64,000 bases of DNA from an uncultured Planctomycetota bacterium (lineage in GTDB: Bacteria; Planctomycetota; Phycisphaerae; UBA1845; UTPLA1). The notes beneath the pieces are model-generated. The model was not told the DNA's origin. It searched no databases and was given only the letters and a program-made list of their open reading frames with translations. Positions 8,478-17,096 of this stretch are shown here, piece by piece; the first letter of the stretch is position 1, and each line of letters opens with the position of its first letter. The stretch spans positions 1-64,000 of the forward strand of contig CAADGE010000022.1 of assembly GCA_900696465.1 (NCBI GenBank), given 5' to 3'. Made by a program: the position numbers and the translations under genes.

Positions 8478-11201
8478 CTATGGCTTGTCTGAAGTCGGGC
8501 TGTTTGAGGGAGCGGTCGTGTCGGCGTCGAATTCGGCCAACCTTCCCTTCCACACAGCCGCTTTCGCGTCGTGCCCGCTGTTCGGGGCTGCGCGGTCGAG
8601 AGTATCGTAGAGTTTGATGAGCACGGTGAGACTGCACCTTCGCGTAAAGCGTGGAACATCATCACGGTCGCGCAGTCGGTTCTCCACGTCGAGCAAGAGG
8701 GCTTCGGCTTGCTCAAATTCGCCAATCTGAATCAACAGGCCGCCGAGGCTCATTTCCGCTACTGCCGTATCGGGATGCACAAGCGGCAGAATCTGGCGGC
8801 GGATTCGAATGACCGTACGAAGTTGCTCAGCAGCCTCTGGCTTGCGGCCCAACGCCGCAAGACACGCTGACATGCCGAACCTGGCTGTCGCGGCACGAGG
8901 ATGGTCGGGGCCATAGATGTTTTCAAGCATGGATATGCAACGCTCGTACAAGGGCAGCGCTTCGTGAAGCTGGCCTTGATTGAAGAGACAGTCGGCAAGA
9001 TTTCCGAGGGACTCCGCAACGTCGGGATGGTCCTTCGGCCAAAGTCGCTCGCGCATGGCGAGGGATTCACGATATCGCATTTCTGCCTCGGGGTTTCGTC
9101 CCATGGCCTTCAGGCAATGGGCCACGTTGTTCAATCCCGTCGCCACATCGGGATGATCGCCGTCGAAGATCCGGCGGCACATGTCCAGTGCCTCCTGGTA
9201 CCTTGAAAGCGCGTCCTCCGGGCGTCCGAGCGAACTGAGACAGGAGGCGAGATTACCAATGCAAGCCGCAAGTTCATTATGGTCGCCGTTGGTCAGAGTT
9301 GAGCACGACTCCAAAGCAGCCTCATGATATTGCAACGCCTCGGCAGGTCGCCCTAAGTCTTCGAACGCGAAGCCGATTCCGTTCAGCAGTTTCACGGTAA
9401 CATGGTCGTGCTGGGAATCCGTTCGGCGCTTGATCCTCAGTGCTGCCTCAAACTGCTCCAAGGCGTCATCAGGTCGCCCGAGGCTTATGAGGCAGAATCC
9501 CAGGTTTCCTTGGCACTCGGCCTTGTCTGATTCGTCATCATGATGATTCGTTTCGTACCACTGAAGCGCTTGTCGCGCAACTTGCTCTGCCTCGCTTGGC
9601 TTGCCCAGATTCAAGAGAATGGTCGAAATCGCGTTCAACAGTTCGGTGACAACCCGGGGCTGCTCCTTCAATTGCCCTTCGTCAAGCAGGCTGATGGCAC
9701 GATGCATTGCTTCGCTGACCAGCATGTCCGTGCGCCCGCCCGGCGCGTGCGGATCGTGAGATTGCAGTGCCTCGATCAAGAATCGCTTGATCGCAAGGGC
9801 GCGGTCGCGCGCCGCTTCTGCCTCCCGTCGATGCGCTGCTTCTTGGACCCGTGCTTCATGGGCCAACTGCGATTGCAGTCGCTCGCGGTACGCGAAGTAG
9901 ATCGAGATCACAGTCGCCAGGAGCAACACGACGATTGCAAAGCCGCCGGCGGCCACTGCGTTCCGGTGCCTGCGCACAAGCTTATGGAATCGATATGCCG
10001 TGCTGGGAGGCGCTGCGATCACAGGTTGGTGATCTAAGTGTCGACGAATGTCCTCGGCCAGTGCTGCTACGGATTCGTAACGGCGTCTGCGGTCCTTTTC
10101 TAGCGTCCTGGCGACGATCCAGTCGAGATCACCCTTAAGACTGCGAACCAACGCATGAAGCGTGCAACCGCGCGAGGCGGATAGCGTCTCCGGTTCGGCC
10201 CCGTTCGTACGAGTGACGGAGGCGCTCGCAAGGGTCGAAAGACGCGTGCTGGGCGTGGGCGGATCGGACTCGCAAATCATCTCGGCGATCTTGTCGAACC
10301 TCGCCCGGCGCATGGAGCGAAAGTCCAACGGCAAGGTACCCGTCAGGAGTTCGTAGAGCACCACGCCGAGCGAATATACGTCCGTTCGCACATCGGTATC
10401 CGACTCGACCTTTCCGGTCTGCTCGGGCGACATGTATTCCGGGGTGCCGATGCCACGGCCTGCTTCGGTCTTGTACGTTTCCTCGTCCTCATCGCCCAGC
10501 GCGGCCTTCGCGACTCCAAAGTCGATGACCTTCGGTTCGGCCCGGCCGCCGTGGATCGTCACAAGGATGTTATGCGGTTTCAGGTCGCGGTGAATGATCC
10601 CGCGCTGGTGTGCATGCTGCACTCCTCGACAGACATCGACGAACAGTTCAAGCCGCTGCCGGATGCTCAAGCGAGACGTGTCGCAATACTCGGTGATCGG
10701 TACGCCCGGCACGTATTCCATCACGAAGTAGGGACGTCCCTGAGGCGTGGCACCGGCGTCGAATACTTTGGCCACGTTCGGATGGTTCATCTTGGCCAAA
10801 GCGCGGCGTTCGGCCTCGAATCGCGCCAGCACCTCGCGCGTATCCATCCCGGCTTTGAGAATCTTGAGGGCGACCCGCGGCCGGACCGGATTCTCCTGCT
10901 CGGCCACCCATACCTCACCGAACGCACCATCGCCGATTCGTTCGAGCAGCCGATAGTTGCCAATGTTCACTCCGGGGGAATGGCTCACGTTGGAATCGTC
11001 GGATGAAACGCCGACGATCTCCAAAGCGCCACCCGGTTTGAGTCGGTCCGGGGCCGGAGCGTTCAGGAGTGCTTCAACTTCGCGCCGAAGGTCGTCATCG
11101 CGGGCGCACTCGCGATCAAGAAACGCTTGCCGCTCGGAGTCGTTGAGTTCGCTGACGGCCAGGAACAGGGCCTTCCTTCGTTCGTAGCGCGGGTCGGTCA
11201 T
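8478..11201 (-). CDS. Membrane-anchored Ser/Thr protein kinase with C-terminal TPRs, 907 aa
   Basis: Residues 1-60 are a helical leader common in planctomycete kinases. The kinase domain (about 83-360) has a Gly loop IGDGAFGEV, catalytic Lys113 in VALKIL, HRDLKPHN with Asp206, DFG at 227-229 and GTPEYMSPEQ. A single membrane helix follows at about 412-436 (GGFAIVVLLLATVISIYF). From about residue 490 onward there are TPR units (for example LGNLADCLFNQGQLHEALPLYERC), repeated seven or more times. The start lies 18 bases after the end of the ECF sigma gene, on the same strand. In planctomycetes such sigma-kinase pairs are common and the kinase is thought to control its sigma factor. Confidence 0.92.
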   Translation of the reverse strand: MTDPRYERRKALFLAVSELNDSERQAFLDRECARDDDLRREVEALLNAPAPDRLKPGGALEIVGVSSDDSNVSHSPGVNIGNYRLLERIGDGAFGEVWVAEQENPVRPRVALKILKAGMDTREVLARFEAERRALAKMNHPNVAKVFDAGATPQGRPYFVMEYVPGVPITEYCDTSRLSIRQRLELFVDVCRGVQHAHQRGIIHRDLKPHNILVTIHGGRAEPKVIDFGVAKAALGDEDEETYKTEAGRGIGTPEYMSPEQTGKVESDTDVRTDVYSLGVVLYELLTGTLPLDFRSMRRARFDKIAEMICESDPPTPSTRLSTLASASVTRTNGAEPETLSASRGCTLHALVRSLKGDLDWIVARTLEKDRRRRYESVAALAEDIRRHLDHQPVIAAPPSTAYRFHKLVRRHRNAVAAGGFAIVVLLLATVISIYFAYRERLQSQLAHEARVQEAAHRREAEAARDRALAIKRFLIEALQSHDPHAPGGRTDMLVSEAMHRAISLLDEGQLKEQPRVVTELLNAISTILLNLGKPSEAEQVARQALQWYETNHHDDESDKAECQGNLGFCLISLGRPDDALEQFEAALRIKRRTDSQHDHVTVKLLNGIGFAFEDLGRPAEALQYHEAALESCSTLTNGDHNELAACIGNLASCLSSLGRPEDALSRYQEALDMCRRIFDGDHPDVATGLNNVAHCLKAMGRNPEAEMRYRESLAMRERLWPKDHPDVAESLGNLADCLFNQGQLHEALPLYERCISMLENIYGPDHPRAATARFGMSACLAALGRKPEAAEQLRTVIRIRRQILPLVHPDTAVAEMSLGGLLIQIGEFEQAEALLLDVENRLRDRDDVPRFTRRCSLTVLIKLYDTLDRAAPNSGHDAKAAVWKGRLAEFDADTTAPSNSPTSDKP

Positions 11202-11219
11202 CCTCGTCTTCCGAAGGCT

Positions 11220-11798
11220 TCACAACCGGCCATTGAGTTGATCTGCAAGCCATGCTCGGGCGTGCTTCCAGTCATTCTTAACGGTTCCCTCAGAAACCCC
11301 GAGTGCCTGGGCGGCCTGGGCGTTGGTCAACCCGGTATAGAATCGCCACTCGACGATTCTTGCAGCACGCGGGTCCTTTTCCCCTAAGCGACGAATCGCC
11401 TGGTCCAGGGCATCAGAATCCCAAGGATTCTCGTCGTCGCAGGCTGGAATCGTCACTGCCGCATCGAGGTCCAAGCGGGCGCGGCCGCCTCCGCGCTTCA
11501 CGCGCCTACGAGCCTTGCCATAGTCCTGCAGAATCTGCTTCATGGCTTTGACGGCGGCATCGAGGAAATGCGCGCAGCTTTGCCACGGCACCTCGCGTGG
11601 GCCGGCCAGTTTGAGCCACGCCTCGTGGACGAGTGCCGTTGCGCTGAGCGTGTGACCCGGACGCTCGGCCCGAAGCTGCTCCTGGGCGCAGGCCCGAAGC
11701 TGTTGATAGACGAGGGGCAGAAGCAGCCTTGCCCGCTCCTCGGCGGGAAGGGACTCATCAAAGATCAACCGCTCGGCCTGGGCGTCGCTGCTATCCAT
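11220..11798 (-). CDS. ECF RNA polymerase sigma factor, planctomycete type, 192 aa
   Basis: A sigma-70 family factor of the ECF type with regions 2 and 4. Region 2 includes LPLVYQQLRACAQEQL and LSATALVHEAWLKL. Region 4 is at the C-terminus, with RIVEWRFYTGLTNAQAAQALGVSEGTVKNDWKHARAWL as the helix-turn-helix. The SATALVHEAWLKL sequence is the hallmark of a large ECF group in Rhodopirellula and relatives. I chose the ATG at 11798; a TTG at 11822 would add 8 residues. The kinase gene follows after 18 bases and no anti-sigma gene is visible, so control by the kinase is likely (inference). Confidence 0.9.
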   Translation of the reverse strand: MDSSDAQAERLIFDESLPAEERARLLLPLVYQQLRACAQEQLRAERPGHTLSATALVHEAWLKLAGPREVPWQSCAHFLDAAVKAMKQILQDYGKARRRVKRGGGRARLDLDAAVTIPACDDENPWDSDALDQAIRRLGEKDPRAARIVEWRFYTGLTNAQAAQALGVSEGTVKNDWKHARAWLADQLNGRL

Positions 11799-12010
11799 GG
11801 CAGAGAAGATTGTACCCGCCAAATGGCGTCGAGCGATCGGCCATCTGGAGCGGAATCAGGGGACAGCTGGCGGCCTTCGCCATCCTGAACAGTGCCTCGA
11901 CCGTGGTTCTTGTCGGCCATCGTTCTCATCTGCTTGCGGGCTCAATCGCGTCGGGCGGCGTTAACTATTTCTTAAGCACAGTATGTCAGGATACTTGAGA
12001 GGAGCCTTCC

Positions 12011-12112
12011 ATGAGTCAGGGCACGCATCAAGAACAAGCGCCGAGTCGGCGGATTCTCGCAATCATGTGGTTAGTTTGCGGGGCCGCGATTCTGTTCGTC
12101 TGGATCGCGTAG
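12011..12112 (+). CDS. Small single-pass membrane protein, 33 aa
   Basis: An ORF with a strong GGAG site about 6 bases before its ATG. It encodes an N-terminal polar stretch (MSQGTHQEQAPSRR) and one hydrophobic helix (ILAIMWLVCGAAILFVWIA) reaching the stop. It ends 5 bases before the pilin gene start, which has its own AGGGAG site. This placement suggests a small accessory subunit of the transfer machinery. The family is not recognised. Confidence 0.55.
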   Translation: MSQGTHQEQAPSRRILAIMWLVCGAAILFVWIA

Positions 12113-12117
12113 GGAGA

Positions 12118-12507
12118 ATGACGTTGACAATACGATGCCGCATCGGCCGAAAGAGTGGGGATTTATCGCGGATTCGGGTGCATCACCGATGGCTTAGGCA
12201 GTTCAAGGACCAGGCTGGGGCGCGGCATGAGGGACCATGCTTGATCGTCACGGTGCTGGTCACGTGCGTGTTGTTCGGCGAACCAGCGAATGCGCAGTCG
12301 ATTGGCGACATACTGTGCAGTGTCTGGTGGCTCATTCACGACGACATAGGCCGCGGGTTGGCGACCCTTGCAATCGTTGCGTTGGGGATCGGAGCGACGC
12401 TTGGCAAGGTATCGTGGGGAATGGCAATCATGGTCTGTGTCGGAATCGGCGTGCTATTCGGCGCCAACGACCTGACCTGGGCAATAACAGGTTTCAGGTG
12501 CCTATAG
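12118..12507 (+). CDS. VirB2/TrbC-like conjugative pilin, 129 aa
   Basis: The likely major pilus subunit of a type IV secretion system. After a basic leader there is a hydrophobic export signal at about residues 41-60 with likely cleavage at ANA-QS. The mature part has two hydrophobic helices (about 80-98 and 100-116, LATLAIVALGIGATLG and WGMAIMVCVGIGVLFG), as in TrbC/VirB2. The start at 12118 has a good AGGGAG site; a longer frame from 11983 overlaps the 33-aa gene and is not favoured. The leader is longer than usual for this family. No other channel gene is next to it. Confidence 0.75.
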   Translation: MTLTIRCRIGRKSGDLSRIRVHHRWLRQFKDQAGARHEGPCLIVTVLVTCVLFGEPANAQSIGDILCSVWWLIHDDIGRGLATLAIVALGIGATLGKVSWGMAIMVCVGIGVLFGANDLTWAITGFRCL

Positions 12508-12511
12508 GCCA

Positions 12512-12718
12512 TCATCGACCTCGGCCGTTATGCTCTTTTTCGCGCTTGCGATTGATCTCCCGCAACAACGGCTGAAGCATCTGCACGACCGCTGCCGCGG
12601 CCATCACCCCCATGCACACCATCGCCACGCGGTTGAATACGACGGCATCGTTCTTCGGGGCCATGCGGGCCATCTGCTGGGCGGTGTTGGCGACGTGGAG
12701 CGGGCTGGGTTGGGTCAT
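12512..12718 (-). CDS. Small membrane protein, 68 aa
   Basis: The protein has a polar N-terminus (MTQPSPLHVANTAQQMARMA), one hydrophobic segment (FNRVAMVCMGVMAAAAVVQML) and a very basic tail (REINRKREKEHNGRGR). An AGAGG site precedes the ATG at 12718. It converges with the pilin gene, with 4 bases between stops. Function unknown; the size and topology fit small conjugation or phage-type membrane proteins. Confidence 0.55.
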   Translation of the reverse strand: MTQPSPLHVANTAQQMARMAPKNDAVVFNRVAMVCMGVMAAAAVVQMLQPLLREINRKREKEHNGRGR

Positions 12719-12801
12719 GGGGCGTCCTCTTTAAGTTGTAGTAGAAGATGAGAGATGAGGCACGCATTGATAGCGCCGCCGGGCGACGATGACAAGCCCC
12801 A

Positions 12802-13833
12802 TTACGACTGTGTCGGATTGGAACTGCCTTCCACCTTGATCGAAATCCTCTCCACGATGTTCCGCGTCACCTTGCGGTCGCGGCGGTCATAGAGCCGCGT
12901 CGTGCGCGGGTCGGCGTGCCCCAATAGTTCCTGCACGTCCTCGATGGGCACGCCCTGGTCGAGCAGGTCGGTGGCCGTCGTCGCGCGGAACGAGTGGCAG
13001 GTGAGGATCGTCGGCAGGCCGGCGGACTTGAGCCGCCGCTTGACCATGCGGTGGATGTCCTTGGCCTGGCACGCCCAGACGGCAAGTGTGCGCGTGCGTC
13101 CGCGGACCGACCGGAAGAGGGGCTCGTTGCCGTCCACCGAATCGCCGATGGCGTCGATGTACGCCTGGATGTAGCCCTGAAGGTCGTGCCGGCAAGGAAT
13201 GTCGCGCTGTCGGCCGCCTTTCTCGTCGAACCGCAGATACCACTGGCGGCCGTCGGTGTAGAAGTCGCGGCGGCGCAGCTTGGCGACGGCGCCGACGCGG
13301 GCGGCCGTGTACATCATGATGGCGAGGATCGCCCGATCGCGCAGGCCGACGACGTTGCTCACGTCGATCGACCGCAGCAGCAATCCCGCGCTGGCGGGAT
13401 CGGTCGCCGGCGTCTTGCCGGTGACGCTGCTCACCTTCGGCCCGCGCACCGCCGCCGCCGGGTTGAGCACGATGGCGTGCCGCTGGACCATCACGTCAAA
13501 GAACTTGCGGATCGCGGCCAGGTGCAGCTTGCAGGTCGGCTTCGAGGCCGGTTTTCCCTCGGTCGTCGTCAGCGTGCGGATGTAGTGGCCGACGCTGCCC
13601 GGCGGGATGCGGGCCAGCTCGAACCCCTGGTCCTCGCACCATAGCAGGAACCGGTGCACGGCGAACCGGTACGCCTTGCGGGTATAATCGTTGCCGATCT
13701 GGTCGCCGAAGAACTCGGCGTAGGCGAACTGGGCGTTGACGCTGGCTTGAGCGACGATTGCGGGCGGCTCGGCGGCGTCGAGCGACGCCGAAAGCGCCCG
13801 GTCGTGATGTGGGATGATGTCATGGTCACTCAA
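12802..13833 (-). CDS. Tyrosine recombinase (phage integrase family), 343 aa
   Basis: A site-specific DNA recombinase. The N-terminal SAM-like DNA-binding domain covers about residues 35-130. The catalytic domain has all expected residues: Arg179 (AARVGA), Lys205 (EKGGRQRDIP), His280 and Arg283 (CHSFRAT), His306 (LLGHADPRTT) and Tyr315 (RLYDRR). The length is close to XerC/XerD and to integron or plasmid recombinases. It lies inside the element and not at a junction, so it may resolve multimers, move a sub-element or mark an older nested insertion. GTTAAC boxes lie just upstream. Confidence 0.92.
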   Translation of the reverse strand: MSDHDIIPHHDRALSASLDAAEPPAIVAQASVNAQFAYAEFFGDQIGNDYTRKAYRFAVHRFLLWCEDQGFELARIPPGSVGHYIRTLTTTEGKPASKPTCKLHLAAIRKFFDVMVQRHAIVLNPAAAVRGPKVSSVTGKTPATDPASAGLLLRSIDVSNVVGLRDRAILAIMMYTAARVGAVAKLRRRDFYTDGRQWYLRFDEKGGRQRDIPCRHDLQGYIQAYIDAIGDSVDGNEPLFRSVRGRTRTLAVWACQAKDIHRMVKRRLKSAGLPTILTCHSFRATTATDLLDQGVPIEDVQELLGHADPRTTRLYDRRDRKVTRNIVERISIKVEGSSNPTQS

Positions 13834-14332
13834 GCGAACTCCGTGCCGCGATGGGTTGCCGATCCGTTAACGCGCCCCCTGCCCGTTAACTCGTGGTGTA
13901 TAACACCTTTTGTCTACCACAATCGGGTATAGCACGGATGAGTTAACGAATGATTAACGGCCGGGTTGTCCGTAATGATCATCATCGCTCGCGGTATACC
14001 ACTAACGACGTGACACGGTGATCGTTGGGTCGCAATTCCGACTTGTCGCACGTCAATCGGCGCAATCGCAATGGTGCGACTTCCTCACTAGTCCATTTGC
14101 TGGAAGCGCAACCGACCGAGCCCACAGGAGCCTAACGATTCAGTGTGCAAGGGGCCGATCTGACCTGTACTCGCCCACCTCGCCCGAAGCCTAAGCTATT
14201 ATGAGTCGGGTGTTTATATGCCTGCCCCTGGGACCGCAAATCGCTCGTGGCGAACCGCCACAGTTGCGCGGCAACGTCGCGATATGCTTGGTGGTCGCCG
14301 AGGAACCAGACTCCGCGACCGAGGTATACCCC
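13834..14332. promoter_or_regulatory. Repeat-rich non-coding region upstream of the tyrosine recombinase
   Basis: About 500 bases with no gene. The first 130 bases hold three GTTAAC boxes (13866, 13885, 13942) and one TTAACGG (13954). The 13883 copy (CCGTTAACTCG) is inverted relative to the 13940 copy (GAGTTAACG). Between them is a 13-base palindrome GGTGT-ATA-ACACC at 13895-13907. This layout suits recombinase core/arm sites or operators of the divergent genes. The rest (14000-14330) shows nothing clear apart from a GAGGT ribosome site just before 14333. Confidence 0.5.
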
Positions 14333-15088
14333 ATGGCTACGCCGTATCCCAACGTCAACCAATTCAATCCATTGGTTCAGGAACTTCGGGATTCCTTTGA
14401 CAGGGAATGCCTTCCAGAAGGGGGTTTCGAGGCGTTGGAGTTGGAGATTCGGCGAACGTACGCAAGGAATTGCAGGTGCGGTCTGGTTCGTGCTTGTATG
14501 GCCGATGCCTTGTCCGGACGGTGGGGATTCGGATCGACGCAGATGGAGCTAGGCTGCGAGCTTGGAATGGATCGATCGCGCGTGAGTGATGCGGCAACCA
14601 AGGGTGACATCTCATTGGATAACTTCTTGATGTTGGTGTTCCATCCTAGCCGTCGCCGCGACCTAGAGCAGCGCCGATTCGAATTCGATGTAGCGAATCG
14701 AGCGGGCTTCATCGGAGTCTGTCATTTCCTAGCTCAATGGGAGCCAGGGTTGCAAGATGCTAAGTCGCCTTCTCTAAACGAACTTGATTACGAGTTGATG
14801 TGTGACGTGATAGAGGCGTACCCGGAATGGTTAAGAGCTCGCCTAACGAACACTCAAGAGTTGGCGTTTGAGCTTGTTGGTCAAGTGCTCGGCGATGCCA
14901 ATCGGGACCTTGTTCCGTTCTGGTATACTCGTGAAGACCGAGCGAGAATCAAACCACTCGTTGATTTGTTGAAGAGCGACGCATCGGTGGCGCATGCACA
15001 TCTTGTTCGTATACACAACCATTGGATAAGGGTGTTTGTCTCGGCCCATTCCGTTACCGAAACGCTGAGGTGGGAGGGTCCGCTATGA
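14333..15088 (+). CDS. Putative helix-turn-helix regulator of unknown family, 251 aa
   Basis: I do not recognise the family. Around residues 70-95 the stretch STQMELGCELGMDRSRVSDAATKG reads as a helix-turn-helix. The C-terminal half is helical with acidic and aromatic residues (LNELDYELMCDVIEAYPEWL) and has no catalytic motif. The start at 14333 has a GAGGT site 9 bases upstream; the upstream extension to 14201 has odd codon usage and is not favoured. The stop overlaps the next start by ATGA, so translation is coupled. This gene and the next two appear lower in GC than the conjugation genes, suggesting a different origin. Confidence 0.55.
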   Translation: MATPYPNVNQFNPLVQELRDSFDRECLPEGGFEALELEIRRTYARNCRCGLVRACMADALSGRWGFGSTQMELGCELGMDRSRVSDAATKGDISLDNFLMLVFHPSRRRDLEQRRFEFDVANRAGFIGVCHFLAQWEPGLQDAKSPSLNELDYELMCDVIEAYPEWLRARLTNTQELAFELVGQVLGDANRDLVPFWYTREDRARIKPLVDLLKSDASVAHAHLVRIHNHWIRVFVSAHSVTETLRWEGPL

Positions 15089-15750
15089 CTCCAAGAGAAT
15101 TCATTTCTGCGATTCACGACGATGCGACAGATGAGGCTCGGTCTCGCGCTCTGGAAGAGCTCACTTCACCGGACAGCAAAGTGAAGGAGTGGGTTGCGGA
15201 TTTTGCCAAGTGGGCGCGCAACACACTGGTTAAGGTCCGTCGTCCAAATCACCTGAGGGGCTTTGACGTAGATGATGTAATTCAGGCAGCGGCACTCCAA
15301 TTCGCGTCACAGACGAAACGCACTGTTAGGACATCGTCCGTGACCCTGAGCGCGCTGACGAGAGAGCTCGCGTCATATTGTCGAGGCACTGCATCGGACG
15401 ACGCAGTTACGAGAATCGAGTCGGACATTCACAACGTTGATTCGGAAGCGTGGGACATTACTAAGAGCGTTGCGCTTCCGATCTCCAAAATGGGTTCACC
15501 GAAAGTCTCCGGTGGAAGCAGCACGCCTCCACAGCTGACGACACGGGAGATTGAAATACTCCGGCTAATAGCGAATGGACGCTCCATCAAGGAGATTGCG
15601 GCACAACTGGGGCTGACCACAAAAACAATAGAGCTACATGTGACCCGCATATTGAACAAGCTGAATGATAAGCGAATCGAACTATCGACCGAGATCGGAA
15701 GAGTTGAATTCGCCCTGTGTTACATGCACGCCCTGGATGCTACAAGCTAA
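15085..15750 (+). CDS. LuxR-type HTH regulator with sigma-like N-terminus, 221 aa
   Basis: The C-terminal 65 residues form a LuxR/GerE helix-turn-helix (LTTREIEILRLIANGRSIKEIAAQLGLTTKTIELH, quoted here in two parts at about residues 152-170 and 171-186). Residues 60-80 (LRGFDVDDVIQAAALQF) resemble sigma region 2. Residues 2-55 match the N-terminus of the convergent gene at 15747-16250, with TPREFISAIHDDAT, a P.S.V..W spacing and a WA....R. motif. The start has a GGGAGGG site and overlaps the previous stop (ATGA). It probably controls transcription of the element with its upstream partner. The stops of this gene and the convergent one overlap by 4 bases. Confidence 0.65.
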   Translation: MTPREFISAIHDDATDEARSRALEELTSPDSKVKEWVADFAKWARNTLVKVRRPNHLRGFDVDDVIQAAALQFASQTKRTVRTSSVTLSALTRELASYCRGTASDDAVTRIESDIHNVDSEAWDITKSVALPISKMGSPKVSGGSSTPPQLTTREIEILRLIANGRSIKEIAAQLGLTTKTIELHVTRILNKLNDKRIELSTEIGRVEFALCYMHALDATS

Positions 15751-16250
15751 CGGTCATGGCTGGGGCCAAGGCCGCGGTCAAGGTTCTCTCGTATTCGTTG
15801 AACGTCGGTGGCAAGGTCCGGGCGCAGCTCGATCAAATCACGCAGCATTCGTAGAGCCAATGCACGATAGTCGGCAGAGTGGGAGGACTCAACTCCAGAC
15901 TCTGGAGCCGGATTCATTCGGAGGAGCGATTCTGATTCATTCTTTGTGAGCGTCCCTTTGTCCGTCAGCATGTGGATGAAGGCTACGACATCGTTGAAGT
16001 CCTGTCTTCCTGCACCTTCACGGAGCATCTTGTCGGCGGCCTTGGCGTGCCTGGATGTGCGGCGAAAGACCCTTTGTGCCCAGGATTCCATGGCTTCGAG
16101 CCAATCATTCACTTCTGAATGAGGATCCAATACGGCTTTCTTGACGAGCCGCTCTTCTTCCGCAGTAGCTTGACCGCGTAATACACGGATTAGCATCCTC
16201 GGCGTTACCTCACGGGGCGTATCTGCGTCGTCCGGCTCTGAGTGTGGCAT
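15747..16250 (-). CDS. Protein sharing an N-terminal module with the convergent LuxR-type regulator, 167 aa
   Basis: Not recognised as a known family. Residues about 15-70 align by eye with residues 2-55 of the neighbouring regulator: TPRMLIRVLRGQAT against TPREFISAIHDDAT, DPHSEVNDWLEAMESWAQR against SPDSKVKEWVADFAKWARN. The C-terminal half is helical (LALRMLRDLIELRPDL) and has no helix-turn-helix. It could be a partner or antagonist that dimerises through the shared module (inference). The start at 16250 has no clear ribosome site; an in-frame upstream Met at 16310 also lacks one. Confidence 0.55.
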   Translation of the reverse strand: MPHSEPDDADTPREVTPRMLIRVLRGQATAEEERLVKKAVLDPHSEVNDWLEAMESWAQRVFRRTSRHAKAADKMLREGAGRQDFNDVVAFIHMLTDKGTLTKNESESLLRMNPAPESGVESSHSADYRALALRMLRDLIELRPDLATDVQRIRENLDRGLGPSHDR

Positions 16251-16400
16251 CGCTATACACAGGTGTGATTGTCTGTCTTTAAGAACGCCACACGGGAAGG
16301 AATTTGTCAATCGCTTTTGTGATGGGCTGGTTGTTGTGGCGACTTGCCACCTGATGCACCGAGACGCTGGTTATAAGTGAGCATGCTGAGAGGTGCTCAC

Positions 16401-17096
16401 ATGAATCCAGATAATGAACACAAAGTCGATCGCGTCTATGAAGTCGTTGCCGAACACCAACGTCGTGCGGATTGGCACGGCCAGCCGATGATTGAACTGC
16501 TTCAGACGTGGGCTGATCGGTTTGTCGCGGAGTTTAATCTCGACATCCCCGAAGTCGTCATCGGCATCGACCCACTTCCCTGCACGCGGTACGGCCAGTT
16601 CCGCATGGGGCATAACGGCCTCGGCCTTCGCGGCGAAATCACCCTGAACGCCCGATACCTGGACGGGAAGCGCCCCTTGTGGGAAATCCTCGGCACCCTG
16701 CTCCATGAACTGTTGCACGGCTGGCAGCAGGCGCACGGCACTCCGAGCAAGAAGAATCACCACAACAGGGAACTCCGCGAGAAAGCGGCGCAACTCGGGT
16801 TGCTGATCGGGCCGACCGGTCTCACCGGCTACGCCACTGGCGGCCCCTTTAAGGCGCTGCTCTGGCAATTCGGGGTCGAGGCCCCGGCGACGGAGTCGCC
16901 GATTCCCGAGCGACGGCCGCGCGGTCAATCCAAGCTAAAAAAGTGGACGTGCAAGTGTCCCGTCAACGTGCGCTGCGCCGTCGAAATGCAGGCGCAGTGC
17001 CTCGTGTGCGGAGAGCGATTTGCGCTGTGCGCGAACGCGCACCGGCCACGACAAGGCGAAACGAAGTCGCAGACAGAAGCGAGAGGTGCCGCATGA
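16401..17096 (+). CDS. SprT-like zinc metalloprotease domain protein, 231 aa
   Basis: The metallopeptidase motif is HELLHGWQQAHG, with a further His pair (KKNHHNREL) about 10 residues on, as in SprT-like domains. A zinc-ribbon-like tail follows (TCKCPVNVRCAV and QCLVCGERF). SprT/Spartan-family proteins cleave DNA-bound proteins in eukaryotes; the bacterial mobile-element versions are uncharacterised. The start at 16401 has a GAGAGGT site. The stop overlaps the start of the sigma-like gene (ATGA), so the two are coupled. A role in clearing DNA-protein complexes during transfer is possible but is inference. Confidence 0.8.
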   Translation: MNPDNEHKVDRVYEVVAEHQRRADWHGQPMIELLQTWADRFVAEFNLDIPEVVIGIDPLPCTRYGQFRMGHNGLGLRGEITLNARYLDGKRPLWEILGTLLHELLHGWQQAHGTPSKKNHHNRELREKAAQLGLLIGPTGLTGYATGGPFKALLWQFGVEAPATESPIPERRPRGQSKLKKWTCKCPVNVRCAVEMQAQCLVCGERFALCANAHRPRQGETKSQTEARGAA

